A DNA stretch of 64,000 nt from Aurantiochytrium sp. KH105 (taxonomy: Eukaryota > Sar > Bigyra > Thraustochytrida > Thraustochytriidae). This document shows, piece by piece, positions 1-9,683 of the stretch. The stretch is taken from positions 23,803 to 87,802 of the forward strand of contig BGKB01000217.1 of assembly GCA_003116975.1 (NCBI GenBank). Reading direction: 5' to 3'. Under the pieces are notes generated by a model. The model was not told the DNA's origin, made no database searches, and saw only the letters and a program-made list of their open reading frames with translations. The position numbers were made by a program, and so were the translations under genes. Numbering within the stretch: position 1 is the stretch's first letter; each line of letters opens with the position of its first letter.

Positions 1-1
1 T

Positions 2-211
2 TCGTACTCGGGTCGCAAATGGACCCACGAGCAATCTGTCAAGTTCACAGAGGCTGCAGCTGCCATTCCCGTCGTTAGGCAGGCTATGCAACTTTTTGGC
101 TACGATTTGCGTCCTGATCAGCCATGGTCACGCCTAAACTCATGCACTGAGCTCTCTGCAGACTTTCGCGCACTCGCCGCAGAAGCGGACCCTTTTAACC
201 CGCCTCTCTGA
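2..211 (+). CDS. 3' end of an unidentified gene (partial)
   Basis: An open frame runs from the left edge of the window (first full codon at 2) to a TGA at 209-211 and gives 69 residues without a stop. The composition is ordinary for a globular C terminus: it includes FGYDLRPDQPWSRL and ends DPFNPPL. The start lies outside the window. I do not recognise the family. Support is only the uninterrupted frame at the window edge and its position upstream of VPS11 in the same direction, so a chance ORF is possible. Confidence 0.4.
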   Translation, partial: SYSGRKWTHEQSVKFTEAAAAIPVVRQAMQLFGYDLRPDQPWSRLNSCTELSADFRALAAEADPFNPPL

Positions 212-671
212 TCACAAAGACTCCCGCCTTGCTTATTAAAGGCCCTATCATTGTAGAACCTTTGTATACTAGTAGGCCTATACCAGATTGAAAGTTCATC
301 TCTTGCTTTACTGGTGGGAGGTTGACGGGGAAGGTCTCTCGTCGCCTGTCGCATGGCATCTTTGAGATTTTCTGACAGCTTCTGTCACCAGGCTGATGCG
401 GCCGCCAAATCGATCGGTTTGCACGTTTTACTTCGACAAAGGCCCAGCTTGATTATCAATGCGTGCGACTTGCAAGTCGCGCTCGGTATCTTCATGCAGA
501 CACTCTTGAGCGGAAAGGCTTGGCAGCGAGGGGACGGGTGTCTGGGAGGGGAGGGGGGGGAGAGAAGAAAAGGGTGCCGACGCCCATAGAGCGTGGCGCG
601 GAACGGCATCAAAGCCTTGTTCGACTTTAGCGGCGTTTGCGCAGGCAGCAAAGGCCCACGAGCGACCGACC
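212..671. other. Intergenic region upstream of VPS11
   Basis: Lies between the partial gene and VPS11. It holds a short G-rich run near 545-563. No RNA gene, repeat array or further gene seen; short ORFs here have no recognisable content. Confidence 0.6.
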
Positions 672-3600
672 ATGCTCAAGCGCTTCAACTTCTTCGTCAC
701 CGAAGAGACGCGCCTCGATCATGAGGCGTCAGGGAGCGGCGCAGACAAGAGCAAGAATGAGATCGGGACGCTAACGCGTGCCGCTGGCGGTGCTAGCAGA
801 TTTCTTCTCGTGGCCAATAACCAAGGCAAGATCCTGGCGGTGAACCGCAAAATGCACGTCGCAGGCCAGGTGGCTGCTCACACACGACAAGTCGACATCC
901 TCAAGCAGCTGTCCTCGCGACCTCTGGCCATCACGATCGGCGATGGTCCCATTGCCAAGAACAGCAAGGAGTCTACGGGAGGAAAATCGCTCGCAAGCGA
1001 CGCCACAACGCTGGATATCACCATCAAGTTTTGGAGCATTACAGCCGACACCAGCGTAGACCATGAGACATTACAAGCCGAGGAACGCGCTGATTTATCG
1101 CTCGTCCGATCCTTCAAACTGGGCGCGGTGCTTGCTCGGGAGAGGAGTCGGCCTCGCTGGGCCGTGTCAGATCCAGCCCAAATGGGCGCCAACTTTGCTT
1201 GGCCCCGCCTCACTTGTGCCGAAGTCACCGAGGACCTAACCCAGATGGCGCTTGGTTTTTCTGATGGCCATGTTGTGCTCATTCGTTCCGATCCGCACGG
1301 CGCCGGCCCGCTCCTTTCCAATTTGGTCGAACTCGCAACCTCCCGCGGCCACACCAGCGCCGGAAGCGCGAGTACCGACGCCAAGCATTCATTGCTACAC
1401 GAACGCGGACATTTGTACACCACCATTCAGACCGCTGCCGATGCCTCGTCCATGCCCTCGGTGACAGGTCTTGGCTTTTGCCGCACCGACGCAGACGGCT
1501 TGCACCTTTGGGTCGCCACGGAACGTAACTTGCGCGCATACAGGACGAACGCGACGCAGGCCGGGGCATCAGGAGCTACAAGACGTAGCTCCTTTTCCGG
1601 CAAGAACGCTCGTCTCGGGGAAGTTGAGCCTGGGCCCGAGCTCGACGCCGACGGCTGCGCTCTCAACTGTTGCTGCCTTGCCTACCCACTTCCCCCGGCC
1701 CCGACGATTGGCGCCCAGGTCTCCTTCCTTTCTCTCCCCCTTGACGCGGAGCCTGGTGCACTTGATGCGGAAGACCGTGCGGCGCTCAATGAAGACGCTA
1801 CGCGTCGTCAGACCGAATTCGTTATTGCAAAGGGTGATCACGTCGAGTTCTTCTCGCATGAAGATCCCCGCGCAGTATATGCCGTTGCGGGACAAAAACG
1901 TTTGCTCACATGGTTTCGAAACTGCCTCGTCGTCGTGACGCATGGCAAACCAGGGCTCGCGTCGACACAGGCGCCGCGTGCAGGTCCAGCTGCCGATTCA
2001 AGCGCCCCTCCTGATGTTGTCCACCTTTACGACTTTCGCAACAAGTTTATCGCGGCCAGTCTCACGCTGCGGGGCAGTGAGAGCGGCCAGGTTCTCGCGG
2101 TTACAAACCAATGGAACAGGCTCGTCGTGCTCACGACGACGCGTCGCGCCTACATGCTCAAAGAAAAGGACACACAAACCAAACTCGACGATCTCCTGCG
2201 TCGAAATCTCTACGCCACTGCACTTTCGCTGGCTCGTTCCTCCGGAGTGGATGATGCACAAGTGATGGATATTCACCGCATGTACGGTGACCATCTCTAT
2301 GCCAAGGGAAGCTTTGACGACAGCATTGTCCAATACTGTCAGACCATTGGTCGTCTCGAGCCATCGTACGTGATTCGCCGCTTTCTCGACTCGCAGCGTC
2401 TCGAGAATCTCATCTCGTACTTGGAGGCGCTGCACACAAGTACTGTCCAGGCCCCTACTGGGGACCACACCACTTTGCTTTTGAATTGCTACACAAAACA
2501 AAAGATGGAGGACAAGCTCGAAAAGTTCGTCTCGAACCAGGCCATCACAGCTGCTATTGATGTGCATGCTGCAGTCGCGGTACTTCGCACTGCGCGGTAC
2601 TTCGACCTAGCCATTCAACTTGCCAAGGAGCACGCGGAACACGCGCTCTGTTTGCGCATCTTGCTCGAAGAGACGGACCAGCACGAGCAAGCTCTCGCGT
2701 ATTTGCGCGACCTGCCCGTTTCGATCGCGAATTCGCACCTTCAGGCATACGGCAAATCGCTCATGCGCAAGCTCCCGGATGCAACCACCGCGGCGATCCA
2801 ACAAATGTGCTGCTCTCCTCAGGAGTGGGGGGCGGGCTCAGCCTCTTCAGAGAGTCCGACCTCACGCACAGCGCAAGCAGAAGCCCCGCATCCTGAGGAG
2901 TTCATTCACATCTTTGTTGACCATCGCGAGCACCTTGGTCGCTTCTTAGAAGCCGTCGTCGACCAAGACGGTGGCCGTACCGCAACACCAGCCATCTGGA
3001 ATACCTACCTTGAGCTCTTGCTTGCTCCGGGCGACGGTGGCGCGAAGCGAAGCGAAACGGCGGAGCAGCAGGCTATGAGTGTGCTCAAGAACTCATCGGC
3101 CTCCTATGACCCGCATCACGCCCTTGTGCTGGTGCAGTCAGCTGGCTTTCAGCGCGGGCTCCTCTACCTGTACGAGCGCCTACAAATGTATCATATGCTG
3201 ATTCGCCACTACATGAAGGTTGGAGACAGCGCGGCAATTCTCGCGAATTGCAAAGCCTATGGGGCGAAAGACCCCAACCTCTGGGTTCAGGTACTCAAAC
3301 ATTTTGCTGCGCAGTACGAGGCTCCAGAAGGCGGCGATGACGCCAGCGAGAGCGAGCGTCGCAAGGCGGCAGCTGTGGAGCGGGACCTACAGGAGGTGCT
3401 CAAGCAGATTGAACGTTTTCGCATCTTGCCACCTCTCGTCGTGGTTGAAACGCTTTCGTCGAACCCAGAAATCCGACTGCATATGATTCGGCCGTACATT
3501 CGCAGTCAGCTCGATGTCTCTCAACGGCAAATTGACGAGCTTGCCCATGATATACAGCACTTACGCAAAGACACTGCCAGTATGAAGCGCGAGGCGGATG

Positions 3601-3974
3601 AGCTCCGCTCGCATCCCAAAGTCTTTACAAACTCCAAGTGCAACTGGACAGGGGCACCTCTGGAGCTGCCCACCGTCCATTTCCTGAGCGGCAACTCTTA
3701 TAATCTGAGTAGTTTGCCTGGAGGCGGGCCTGCTGCGGACACAGCTGCAGCAGCTACTGCGCACACGCAGGGTCCAGCACCGCACGATCGCATGCTCGAG
3801 GATCCAGAGTGTGTTGCCGAGCAACATGCAGTTGCTGATATTATGCACAAGCTCCGCCAGAACGCCGAGCATGTGGACGAAGAGTTTTTCAATCAGCTAG
3901 AAATTGCACCCGACGGCTTCTCCGCTGTTGCAGAGTACTTTTCAAAGTGTCTCTTTGAGCCACCACAAGAATGA
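672..3974 (+). CDS. VPS11: VPS11, HOPS/CORVET core subunit
   Basis: A 1100-residue homologue of vacuolar protein sorting 11, the scaffold of the class C core shared by the HOPS and CORVET tethers at late endosomes and vacuole/lysosome. The N-terminal half is a beta-propeller (residues about 1-480). The diagnostic stretch EKDTQTKLDDLLRRNLYA and the clathrin-repeat-like block MYGDHLYAKG...QTIGRLEPSYVIRRFLD...DHTTLLLNCYTK follow human VPS11 almost residue for residue, and the solenoid continues through LLYLYERLQMYH. A coiled coil (about 950-980) precedes the C terminus. The terminal RING is degenerate: after KC990 the family's second zinc cysteine is Thr (KCNWT), CGHSFH reads SGNSYN, and the final C-x2-C is not recognisable. 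The first in-frame ATG fits the family N terminus (FNFF). It converges with the gene at 4214 and lacks visible introns. Confidence 0.95.
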   Translation: MLKRFNFFVTEETRLDHEASGSGADKSKNEIGTLTRAAGGASRFLLVANNQGKILAVNRKMHVAGQVAAHTRQVDILKQLSSRPLAITIGDGPIAKNSKESTGGKSLASDATTLDITIKFWSITADTSVDHETLQAEERADLSLVRSFKLGAVLARERSRPRWAVSDPAQMGANFAWPRLTCAEVTEDLTQMALGFSDGHVVLIRSDPHGAGPLLSNLVELATSRGHTSAGSASTDAKHSLLHERGHLYTTIQTAADASSMPSVTGLGFCRTDADGLHLWVATERNLRAYRTNATQAGASGATRRSSFSGKNARLGEVEPGPELDADGCALNCCCLAYPLPPAPTIGAQVSFLSLPLDAEPGALDAEDRAALNEDATRRQTEFVIAKGDHVEFFSHEDPRAVYAVAGQKRLLTWFRNCLVVVTHGKPGLASTQAPRAGPAADSSAPPDVVHLYDFRNKFIAASLTLRGSESGQVLAVTNQWNRLVVLTTTRRAYMLKEKDTQTKLDDLLRRNLYATALSLARSSGVDDAQVMDIHRMYGDHLYAKGSFDDSIVQYCQTIGRLEPSYVIRRFLDSQRLENLISYLEALHTSTVQAPTGDHTTLLLNCYTKQKMEDKLEKFVSNQAITAAIDVHAAVAVLRTARYFDLAIQLAKEHAEHALCLRILLEETDQHEQALAYLRDLPVSIANSHLQAYGKSLMRKLPDATTAAIQQMCCSPQEWGAGSASSESPTSRTAQAEAPHPEEFIHIFVDHREHLGRFLEAVVDQDGGRTATPAIWNTYLELLLAPGDGGAKRSETAEQQAMSVLKNSSASYDPHHALVLVQSAGFQRGLLYLYERLQMYHMLIRHYMKVGDSAAILANCKAYGAKDPNLWVQVLKHFAAQYEAPEGGDDASESERRKAAAVERDLQEVLKQIERFRILPPLVVVETLSSNPEIRLHMIRPYIRSQLDVSQRQIDELAHDIQHLRKDTASMKREADELRSHPKVFTNSKCNWTGAPLELPTVHFLSGNSYNLSSLPGGGPAADTAAAATAHTQGPAPHDRMLEDPECVAEQHAVADIMHKLRQNAEHVDEEFFNQLEIAPDGFSAVAEYFSKCLFEPPQE

Positions 3975-4213
3975 ATGATCAAAAAAGGCCGTCAGCGAAG
4001 GAGCCAAACAGGACTGGGATGGCTAGGTCGTAGTGATAGCACTCGCTAATTCGTATATTTGTCGAATCTATTTGGCTGTCTGGCTATTTGGCTGCCAGTT
4101 TGTCGAGAGATGAAGGCTCATGATAGGCTCAAACATTCTTTTCCTTCTTTTCACTTGCTTTACTTCTTTTCCCCTCCTCTTGAGGCTGTTAGGCTGTTGA
4201 TATCTTTTCCGGT

Positions 4214-4678
4214 CTACTTGGTTTCCGAATCATCAGCGCTAGCTTCTCCAAATGCTTCCTGCGTTGCGACGCGCAGAGCCACCGTATCAAAGGCGGAACG
4301 AAGCTTGAGCTGGAGCGTTTCTACCGGATCAGAGCTCGCGGCCGTGGCCTTTGCGGCAGACGTCCAGTCCTCGGCCAGAATAAGATCCTTCACGCGAGTG
4401 ACGTCAACCTCTCGCACCACATCTGCCGCAGGCGCGCCACTTTCTGCGCGTTCTGCCTCCATTTGCTTAATTTGTTTGGTCTTTTGGGCAACCTGGATGC
4501 CAAGGGCCATGGCCAGCGAAGCCCAGACAATGTGCGAAGCGTTGCTCGGGCCCTGCTTTGCGCTCGAGCCTGCTCCGCTTGGCTGACTTGCTGCGCTCAG
4601 CCACCGCGTGGTGGACGGCCGCCGCAATGAAACCCGGGCCTCCATCACCAGGCCTCGCCTTCCAGCTGCGGCGAGCAT
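4214..4678 (-). CDS. Small mitochondrial-type membrane protein, unknown function
   Basis: An open frame ending at the TAG at 4214-4216, convergent with VPS11. The N terminus is rich in Arg, Ser and Ala and lacks acidic residues (RRGLVMEARVSLRRPSTTRW), like a mitochondrial presequence. It is followed by one hydrophobic segment (HIVWASLAMALGIQVA) and a soluble helical tail with Ala, Glu and Lys. The start is uncertain: I chose the ATG at 4678; a shorter start at 4645 or the longer one at 4804 are possible. I do not recognise the family; a small inner-membrane or matrix-facing protein would fit. No homologue known to me supports it, so the call rests on the targeting-plus-TM layout and codon use. 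Confidence 0.5.
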   Translation of the reverse strand: MLAAAGRRGLVMEARVSLRRPSTTRWLSAASQPSGAGSSAKQGPSNASHIVWASLAMALGIQVAQKTKQIKQMEAERAESGAPAADVVREVDVTRVKDLILAEDWTSAAKATAASSDPVETLQLKLRSAFDTVALRVATQEAFGEASADDSETK

Positions 4679-4907
4679 CCTCAAGCACGTAAGCAAGCAC
4701 GCAAGCGAATGAGCCCTTGGTGCGTGATGCAGCCCTTCGCGTACGCTCTGTACTCTTGCTCTCGGCGTCGGCCCCGCTCGGTAGCTGCGCAAAAGATGCG
4801 TCAATGCTTTCTCGCTTCGTCCAAGGAAGGCAGTCAGGCATCAATCACCCAAACTCAATTTTAGGGACTCATGTGGTTTATGTGTAAAAAACATGCATGC
4901 ATTTAGC

Positions 4908-7874
4908 CTATTTTCGAAGCACAGGGATCTCCGGGATTTCCTGAAGAAAGTCGTAGACCAGCTTTTGAATGCGGGAACCGTGGTCTCCGCAATCAAAGAT
5001 TTCTCGAAGACCTTCTAGGTCAATCTCGGCCTCCTCACCATTGCCCACTTGGACGAGCTGTTCAGCAATCGCCTCTGCGATTTTCGAAGCATGCTTCTTG
5101 AACTTGGCCGGTCCACGCTTTACCCATGCCTTGAGCTCGTCACATGCTTGGTCCGAAGCTCTCACTTCTTCCTTGGTCTTTGCGTAGGCGCCGGCCTCCG
5201 CAGATTTGAGTTCTGCGCAAGCGCCACTCATGATCGTTGGCTGCTTCGTGGACAAAAACTTGACTCGGCGGAAGAAGTCCACGAGGGCCTTATGCCCTTG
5301 CTCTGCGGTTTCCCGTTGCCGCCGAGGCGACTCAAGCACCAGGTCGATGTATTGCTGCGTCATCATCACCGTCGGACGACGCTTGCGGGGATCCTCCTCT
5401 CCTCCAAAAGCACTCTTGAAAAAGGGACTATCGGTGAGACCGTGATCGACGCGACCGAGCTTCTGAAGAAGACGAACGAGATCGAAATGCTCGTTCGGCT
5501 TACGAAGGTACATGAGATGAGTTGATTGAAGCTGACGGCATTTGGACTCGACATTCACACTCTGCTTGAGCAGAGTGCTACCAACAACACCAAGCTGCAA
5601 AGGGGCGGTGTCGTAATTGTACTTGTTGCTCTTGAATCTGGACTCGTGGATGAAGCGAATGATACTGAGCACAGCCTTAATTTCGAGCCGCGGAAGACGC
5701 AAGGAGAAAGTAAACAGAGTCTTCCTCTCCTCTCGCTTAGTCCGGTAACAAATGAAGTGGCTACCCTTTTTCGTGCGCTTGTTCTCGTATACATCCCATG
5801 CGTCCTGTGCTGCCTGCTCAAAGTGCTCCGTGATGGTCTCTAGCGCCTTGCTCGTCACGAGCACGCGGTCGTTGGAGCGCATTGGATCAGCCGTGAGAAC
5901 CTTGTCGAGAAGCTTCTTCATCCCGGACCTCTTGATACGTGCAATTGCCCTCATGAAAGTCTCGTTGAAGAACAAACGCGGCCTGCCGAACTCGCTCGAG
6001 ACGGTCGAGTACTGATAGACGGTGTATGTTACCACCGAAGCCCGGGGGCCCTTCTTCTTTTTTTGTTTCTTGGAAAGAGCGCTCGCATGCTGCATGAACC
6101 ACTTGGCAATGACGCCATGGCCAACATTGATGGACTTTCTCCCTTCATCGGGCTCCCGACCAATGTGGTTGTTGAGAATAATGCAAAAGAAAGAGCGCTT
6201 AAATCTGCACATTTTGTCGAGCGCACAGAAGGCCTCATCAGGCACACTGCAGGGCGTGGCCTCAAGCGTGACGACACCGTCTTTATCCTTGTCTTCTTCG
6301 TCCTTTGAGCTCTTGCGTTTGCGGCCCTTTCTGGCAACAGGAAAGTACTCGCGCGGGAAGGGTGTGGTCGCGTCATCCATGGAGACGCCTTGGTCATCCT
6401 TTGTGACCATGGGCTCGTAGTCGACGACAAGAACATTGCCCTCGTCCTTGTTCGGCTCATCCTCGTTTGGTCCGTACAGGTAGTACCCAGCTCGGGGGAG
6501 GATGCTGACACGCCGAAAGGAGTCCCCAAGAAGCTCGGGCGCGACGAATTGCGCTTCTGGGGTGGCCGTCACCAAGGTGACGTCCTTCCAGCGGGCGAGC
6601 TGATCGCGAACCTGCTTGGAAAATTGCCTTCCGCCGAGCGCCTCATGGGACTCGTCGAGGATGAGATGGGTGTTCCTCCGGTTGAAGTCGATACGGTTCT
6701 TGAAAGCAGACGAGAGTGATTCGAGAGCGCGCACATTCGACAGACGAATGTTGAAGTGCACCTGGTTAATCTCACGTTTGTAAAAGTCATCAAAACCCTT
6801 GTTCTGGTTCAGCCTCGTCCCGAGGAAGAGCTTGGCGCTGGGAAGGTACTTGTTCGAATTGCGAATCCTCTCGGGTATCTTGAGCTGGTATTCGGAGTTC
6901 AGATCCTCCATTGACGAACGCATGTCGTTGTACGCAACAGCCATACCGTTCGCGAGCACGACTGCGTGCTTCTTGTGAACTCCGGCGTGAACGAGGCCAC
7001 GAAGGAAAATGGCGCGCCGCGTTTTACCGCCTTGCATGATACACGTGCAGACTGCACGACCGCGTTTCCAGAACTCTTCGAAGACCGGTTCGTCAATGTT
7101 GACGAGGTCTTGGGCCTCGAAGTCGTCTTCCATGAGCTTGCAGGAGATGCGGAGAAGAATGGCAGCCTCGACTGTTTTGGGCGCTTCAAGAAGCTCCCCC
7201 ATGCGGGAGATGGTCTGAATCGACCTGGACCAGTCAGGAAGCTTCATGGTGAAGGCTGTCTGGGCATCGCGTGGCCAAAACAGGTCAGTAAAGTAGGTAT
7301 TGTGAAAAGCTTTCGCGACCGAATTGGACTCGAGAGCAACCTCCTCCTCACCCTCGTCTGAGTCCTCGAGGTCGCTCTCGCTAGCAGTAGACTCCTCGTC
7401 GGACTCACTCGAGATGGCCAACGAGTCATTGTCGTCGATAGTGCACGGACTCAGAGGTACCGAAGGCGTCTCGTCGCTCACGCTTTCTTGATCGTTCCGG
7501 CTTTGGCTGCTTGGAGTGTTCGAGCAACTGCGGAAAGCGCTCGCCACTACAGCAGGGGGAGGAGTCGAAGGGCTCCGAGGGCTCTGATGGCTGTCCTCGG
7601 CACGCTCAAAGATCTTTCTGCGTTTGCTTTCACGCGGACATTGATTGCTGTCAAGCTCATGGAGAACTTGTTCGACCTCGTCCAGCTTGCCCATCTCGTT
7701 GAGCTGGCGGAAAGTGCCAAAGAGGTCGCGGAAGCTTTCGGCGTTGTGGAAGGCACCCTCTGCCGAGGGCCCTTCTTTGTAGCTCTGCAAGAGACCACGA
7801 ACGAGCTCAATGCCATCCTTGTTCTTGTTCGCGATGTCCTTGATGATGTACTTGGCAAGCAAGAGGGAAGTCAT
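4908..7874 (-). CDS. Z1-like superfamily-2 helicase/ATPase, copy 1
   Basis: A 988-residue protein with the core of an SF2 helicase. Motif I is IMQGGKTRR (279-287), followed by a strand and loop reminiscent of bacterial Z1 proteins. Motif II is D407ESH, motif III is VTATP (435-439) and motif VI is QKLGRVD (804-810). The order MQ-GGKT, DESH, TATP, LPRxGYYLYG, VVG-TLLKQSV and LLQKLGRVD matches the Z1 family of restriction- and conflict-associated ATPases better than DEAD-box helicases; this is recalled pattern, not a search. The N terminus is helical and residues 140-180 form an acidic Ser-rich linker. It is clearly paralogous to the gene at 22296, which points the other way. GTGTCAC sites at 8071-8358 and the leader motif at 7984-7997 lie upstream. 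No introns seen. Confidence 0.75.
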   Translation of the reverse strand: MTSLLLAKYIIKDIANKNKDGIELVRGLLQSYKEGPSAEGAFHNAESFRDLFGTFRQLNEMGKLDEVEQVLHELDSNQCPRESKRRKIFERAEDSHQSPRSPSTPPPAVVASAFRSCSNTPSSQSRNDQESVSDETPSVPLSPCTIDDNDSLAISSESDEESTASESDLEDSDEGEEEVALESNSVAKAFHNTYFTDLFWPRDAQTAFTMKLPDWSRSIQTISRMGELLEAPKTVEAAILLRISCKLMEDDFEAQDLVNIDEPVFEEFWKRGRAVCTCIMQGGKTRRAIFLRGLVHAGVHKKHAVVLANGMAVAYNDMRSSMEDLNSEYQLKIPERIRNSNKYLPSAKLFLGTRLNQNKGFDDFYKREINQVHFNIRLSNVRALESLSSAFKNRIDFNRRNTHLILDESHEALGGRQFSKQVRDQLARWKDVTLVTATPEAQFVAPELLGDSFRRVSILPRAGYYLYGPNEDEPNKDEGNVLVVDYEPMVTKDDQGVSMDDATTPFPREYFPVARKGRKRKSSKDEEDKDKDGVVTLEATPCSVPDEAFCALDKMCRFKRSFFCIILNNHIGREPDEGRKSINVGHGVIAKWFMQHASALSKKQKKKKGPRASVVTYTVYQYSTVSSEFGRPRLFFNETFMRAIARIKRSGMKKLLDKVLTADPMRSNDRVLVTSKALETITEHFEQAAQDAWDVYENKRTKKGSHFICYRTKREERKTLFTFSLRLPRLEIKAVLSIIRFIHESRFKSNKYNYDTAPLQLGVVGSTLLKQSVNVESKCRQLQSTHLMYLRKPNEHFDLVRLLQKLGRVDHGLTDSPFFKSAFGGEEDPRKRRPTVMMTQQYIDLVLESPRRQRETAEQGHKALVDFFRRVKFLSTKQPTIMSGACAELKSAEAGAYAKTKEEVRASDQACDELKAWVKRGPAKFKKHASKIAEAIAEQLVQVGNGEEAEIDLEGLREIFDCGDHGSRIQKLVYDFLQEIPEIPVLRK

Positions 7875-7983
7875 TCTGCTTGCTTTCTCCCTTGGGTTCT
7901 TGGCTCGAAGCTATTCTTGGCTTGAAGCTGTTCTTGGCTTGGCGTTTGAGGTTTGCTCTTTGGAGCTTTGCTTTATTTTCCAG

Positions 7984-7997
7984 GTTGCGGGTTTGCT
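7984..7997 (-). promoter_or_regulatory. Leader motif shared by both Z1-like helicase genes
   Basis: On the minus strand this reads AGCAAACCCGCAAC and lies 110 bp before the ATG at 7874. The identical 14-mer lies 109 bp before the ATG of copy 2 (22174-22187). It may be a conserved 5' UTR or core promoter element. Confidence 0.5.
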
Positions 7998-8070
7998 TGC
8001 CCATCCGCACGACCCGACCCGTCGTCCATGGTGACTCACGTCTCTGTAGGCCCTATCACAGTTCCCCACC

Positions 8071-8358
8071 GTGACACGTTTCCTCGTAGTGTCACGATTT
8101 TTCACCGTGTCACGTTTCCTTGGAGTGACAAGGTAAACGCGGTCAGCTTTGTATCAACCCTGCCAACCCCCCACTTTCTCACCAAGGCAAAGAAGGGGTG
8201 GGGAAAAGGGAGAGGAATGAAGACGCGGGGCTCCGCTGGCCGGCATTCGCCTGCAGCCCCGCGCCCTTGCCCTGTCCCGTGCCGCAGGACCTCTGGGCTG
8301 TCCCGTGTCCACGTGTGTGTCTGTGACACGTTTTTTCGTCTGTGTGTCGCTGTGTCAC
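8071..8358. promoter_or_regulatory. Cluster of five GTGTCAC/GTGACAC sites
   Basis: Exact copies start at 8071, 8089, 8107, 8323 and 8352; 8125 is a one-mismatch copy. The first three are spaced 18 bp apart in alternating orientation. They lie 200-480 bp upstream of helicase copy 1; a comparable cluster precedes copy 2. They could be binding sites for a dimeric regulator; this is inference from repetition and placement. Confidence 0.5.
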
Positions 8359-8674
8359 ACAACCTGAATGCGGAGATCGGCGGAGACACGATTTCTTCCC
8401 TGCCAGCCCTTGCCTTCAGGCCTACCAACACCTTAGCTAGCGAGACCGCCTCGATGGTGTCTCCCCAGCCGCGTGGTGGTCACCGGTGCCCACCCGCTCT
8501 TTTCCCTTGGACATGACCAGCCTTGGGTCACCGGTGCACCCGCTCTTTTTCTTTTCGATATGGATAGAGCCAGACAAGCCATGTTCACTCGATTACGCTC
8601 GTGCGTGTAGGCCTAGGCTTACTACAGACGTTGACGTGACGTATCGAATCGTCGCTATAGCCTTGGCTCAAAGC

Positions 8675-8908
8675 ATGAGAGAGCGGCTACAGGACTTCGA
8701 AAAGGCCTGTGTTCTGGCCGTCGAAATAGGCGTCGAATTTTTTGCGCAAACCATGGCACTACAACATCTACTAACTACATCAGCCTTGGTCATCATTGTG
8801 AGTATCGCGCTTGCATTCGCAGTTCTCATGACAATCATGGGACTTCGCTTCATCCTCATGGCCGCATTCAAACTTGAAGAACATCGCGGTGCATTCCGAA
8901 AAATGTGA
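8675..8908 (+). CDS. Possible small single-pass membrane protein
   Basis: A 77-codon frame with an amphipathic N terminus and one long hydrophobic segment (SALVIIVSIALAFAVLMTIM), ending LEEHRGAFRKM. The frame stays open further upstream to 8486, but that part is low in coding character. I do not recognise it. The hydrophobic stretch may be chance, and no regulatory feature decides the start, so this is a weak call listed because it fills a gap between two accessory genes. Confidence 0.2.
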   Translation: MRERLQDFEKACVLAVEIGVEFFAQTMALQHLLTTSALVIIVSIALAFAVLMTIMGLRFILMAAFKLEEHRGAFRKM

Positions 8909-8936
8909 AGTCTAGGGTTTGGGTGAGGATCAAGAC

Positions 8937-8937
8937 C

Positions 8938-8968
<31 letters not shown>
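8937..8968. repeat. (AAGC)n microsatellite
   Basis: About seven tandem AAGC units, just after the small membrane-protein frame and before the 95-aa ORF. Confidence 0.85.
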
Positions 8969-8969
<1 letters not shown>

Positions 8970-9038
8970 AAATCTTTTGAAATCCTATTCTATCTATCGA
9001 TGGTGCTGACCTTCCTCTTGATCTTCAACCTCTTCTTC

Positions 9039-9326
9039 TTATTGTTCTTCCTCTTCAGCAATAACCTCGTCGGATTCCTCTTGCGCCTTCATTTGCTCGA
9101 GGACTTGGCTGTACTCGTCCGGGTTGAAGAGGCCTGATCCATTGAAGAGGGTATTGACCTTTTCCGCGATGGCGAGGACAATGGAGTTGCGGTGATTCGA
9201 ATTCGAAACGCCACAGGACTCAAGGTAATACGCAAAGGCTTCGGTGTGCTGCACCATGTTCATATCCCCCCCCTTGAGGCGCAAGAAGACGCCAATGAGC
9301 TGGAAGGTGTTATCGACCACATTCAT
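9039..9326 (-). CDS. Small acidic protein, unknown function
   Basis: A 95-residue frame with balanced, soluble composition: helical stretches such as NTFQLIGVFLRLKGGD and HTEAFAYYLESCGVS, then NPDEYSQVLEQMKAQEE and a very acidic tail ending AEEEEQ. Codon content looks coding rather than random. I do not recognise a family. It lies on the same strand as the neighbouring helicase and nuclease-kinase, and the composite repeat units at 9348 and 9446 lie immediately upstream, so it may belong to the same accessory set. It could also be a fragment of a larger lost gene. Confidence 0.4.
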   Translation of the reverse strand: MNVVDNTFQLIGVFLRLKGGDMNMVQHTEAFAYYLESCGVSNSNHRNSIVLAIAEKVNTLFNGSGLFNPDEYSQVLEQMKAQEESDEVIAEEEEQ

Positions 9327-9347
9327 TTACTGTGGTGTTTGGGCGCA

Positions 9348-9413
9348 GGTGACATGATTTTTGGGCCTACACGATCTCCATAGTATGCGAAGTAATGTGT
9401 TTGTAATAACGGA
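9348..9413 (+). repeat. Dispersed composite repeat, unit a
   Basis: Begins GGTGACATGATTTTT and ends TAATGTGTTTGTAATAACGG plus A. The same two ends, with a related middle, recur at 12110-12177, and the second half recurs at 9446-9505 and near 12671-12691. Confidence 0.65.
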
Positions 9414-9445
9414 ACAATGACAACGGGATGAAGAGCGCACCCATG

Positions 9446-9505
9446 AGTGATTTTGCGACAATCCGGACCTGCATAGTATGCGAATTAATGTGCGTGTAAT
9501 AACGG
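9446..9505 (+). repeat. Dispersed composite repeat, unit b
   Basis: Shares GCATAGTATGCGAATTAATG with unit a (CATAGTATGCGAA in common) and the TGTAATAACGGA end; the GTGACA-type start is eroded. Confidence 0.6.
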
Positions 9506-9683
9506 ATCATTGTCATTTCGTGTGTCTTGGGTTGTCCCGGCACCAAACGAGCAAGCGCGCACGCGCAGGCATAGGTGTGTGACTTACTGACTGACTGACT
9601 GACTGACTGGCAGGCGAGCGTGTGGCATGCATACAGACGGCGTTGTCGGATGATCTCAGATTTCTTTTATTATTATTATTTGT

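Larger units (their letters stand above)
7875..8674. other. Upstream region of helicase copy 1
   Basis: Contains the leader of helicase copy 1 and the GTGTCAC/GTGACAC cluster. The pyrimidine-rich stretch on the plus strand just before the gene is its purine-rich 5' leader. No convincing gene. Confidence 0.5.
9327..9683. other. Repeat-bearing spacer between the small ORF and the nuclease-kinase
   Basis: Besides units a and b it holds one copy of the 16-bp core GGTTGTCCCGGCACCA (9530-9545) that forms the arrays at 12241 and 13464, and a (TGAC)n tract at about 9583-9610. No gene seen. Confidence 0.7.
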
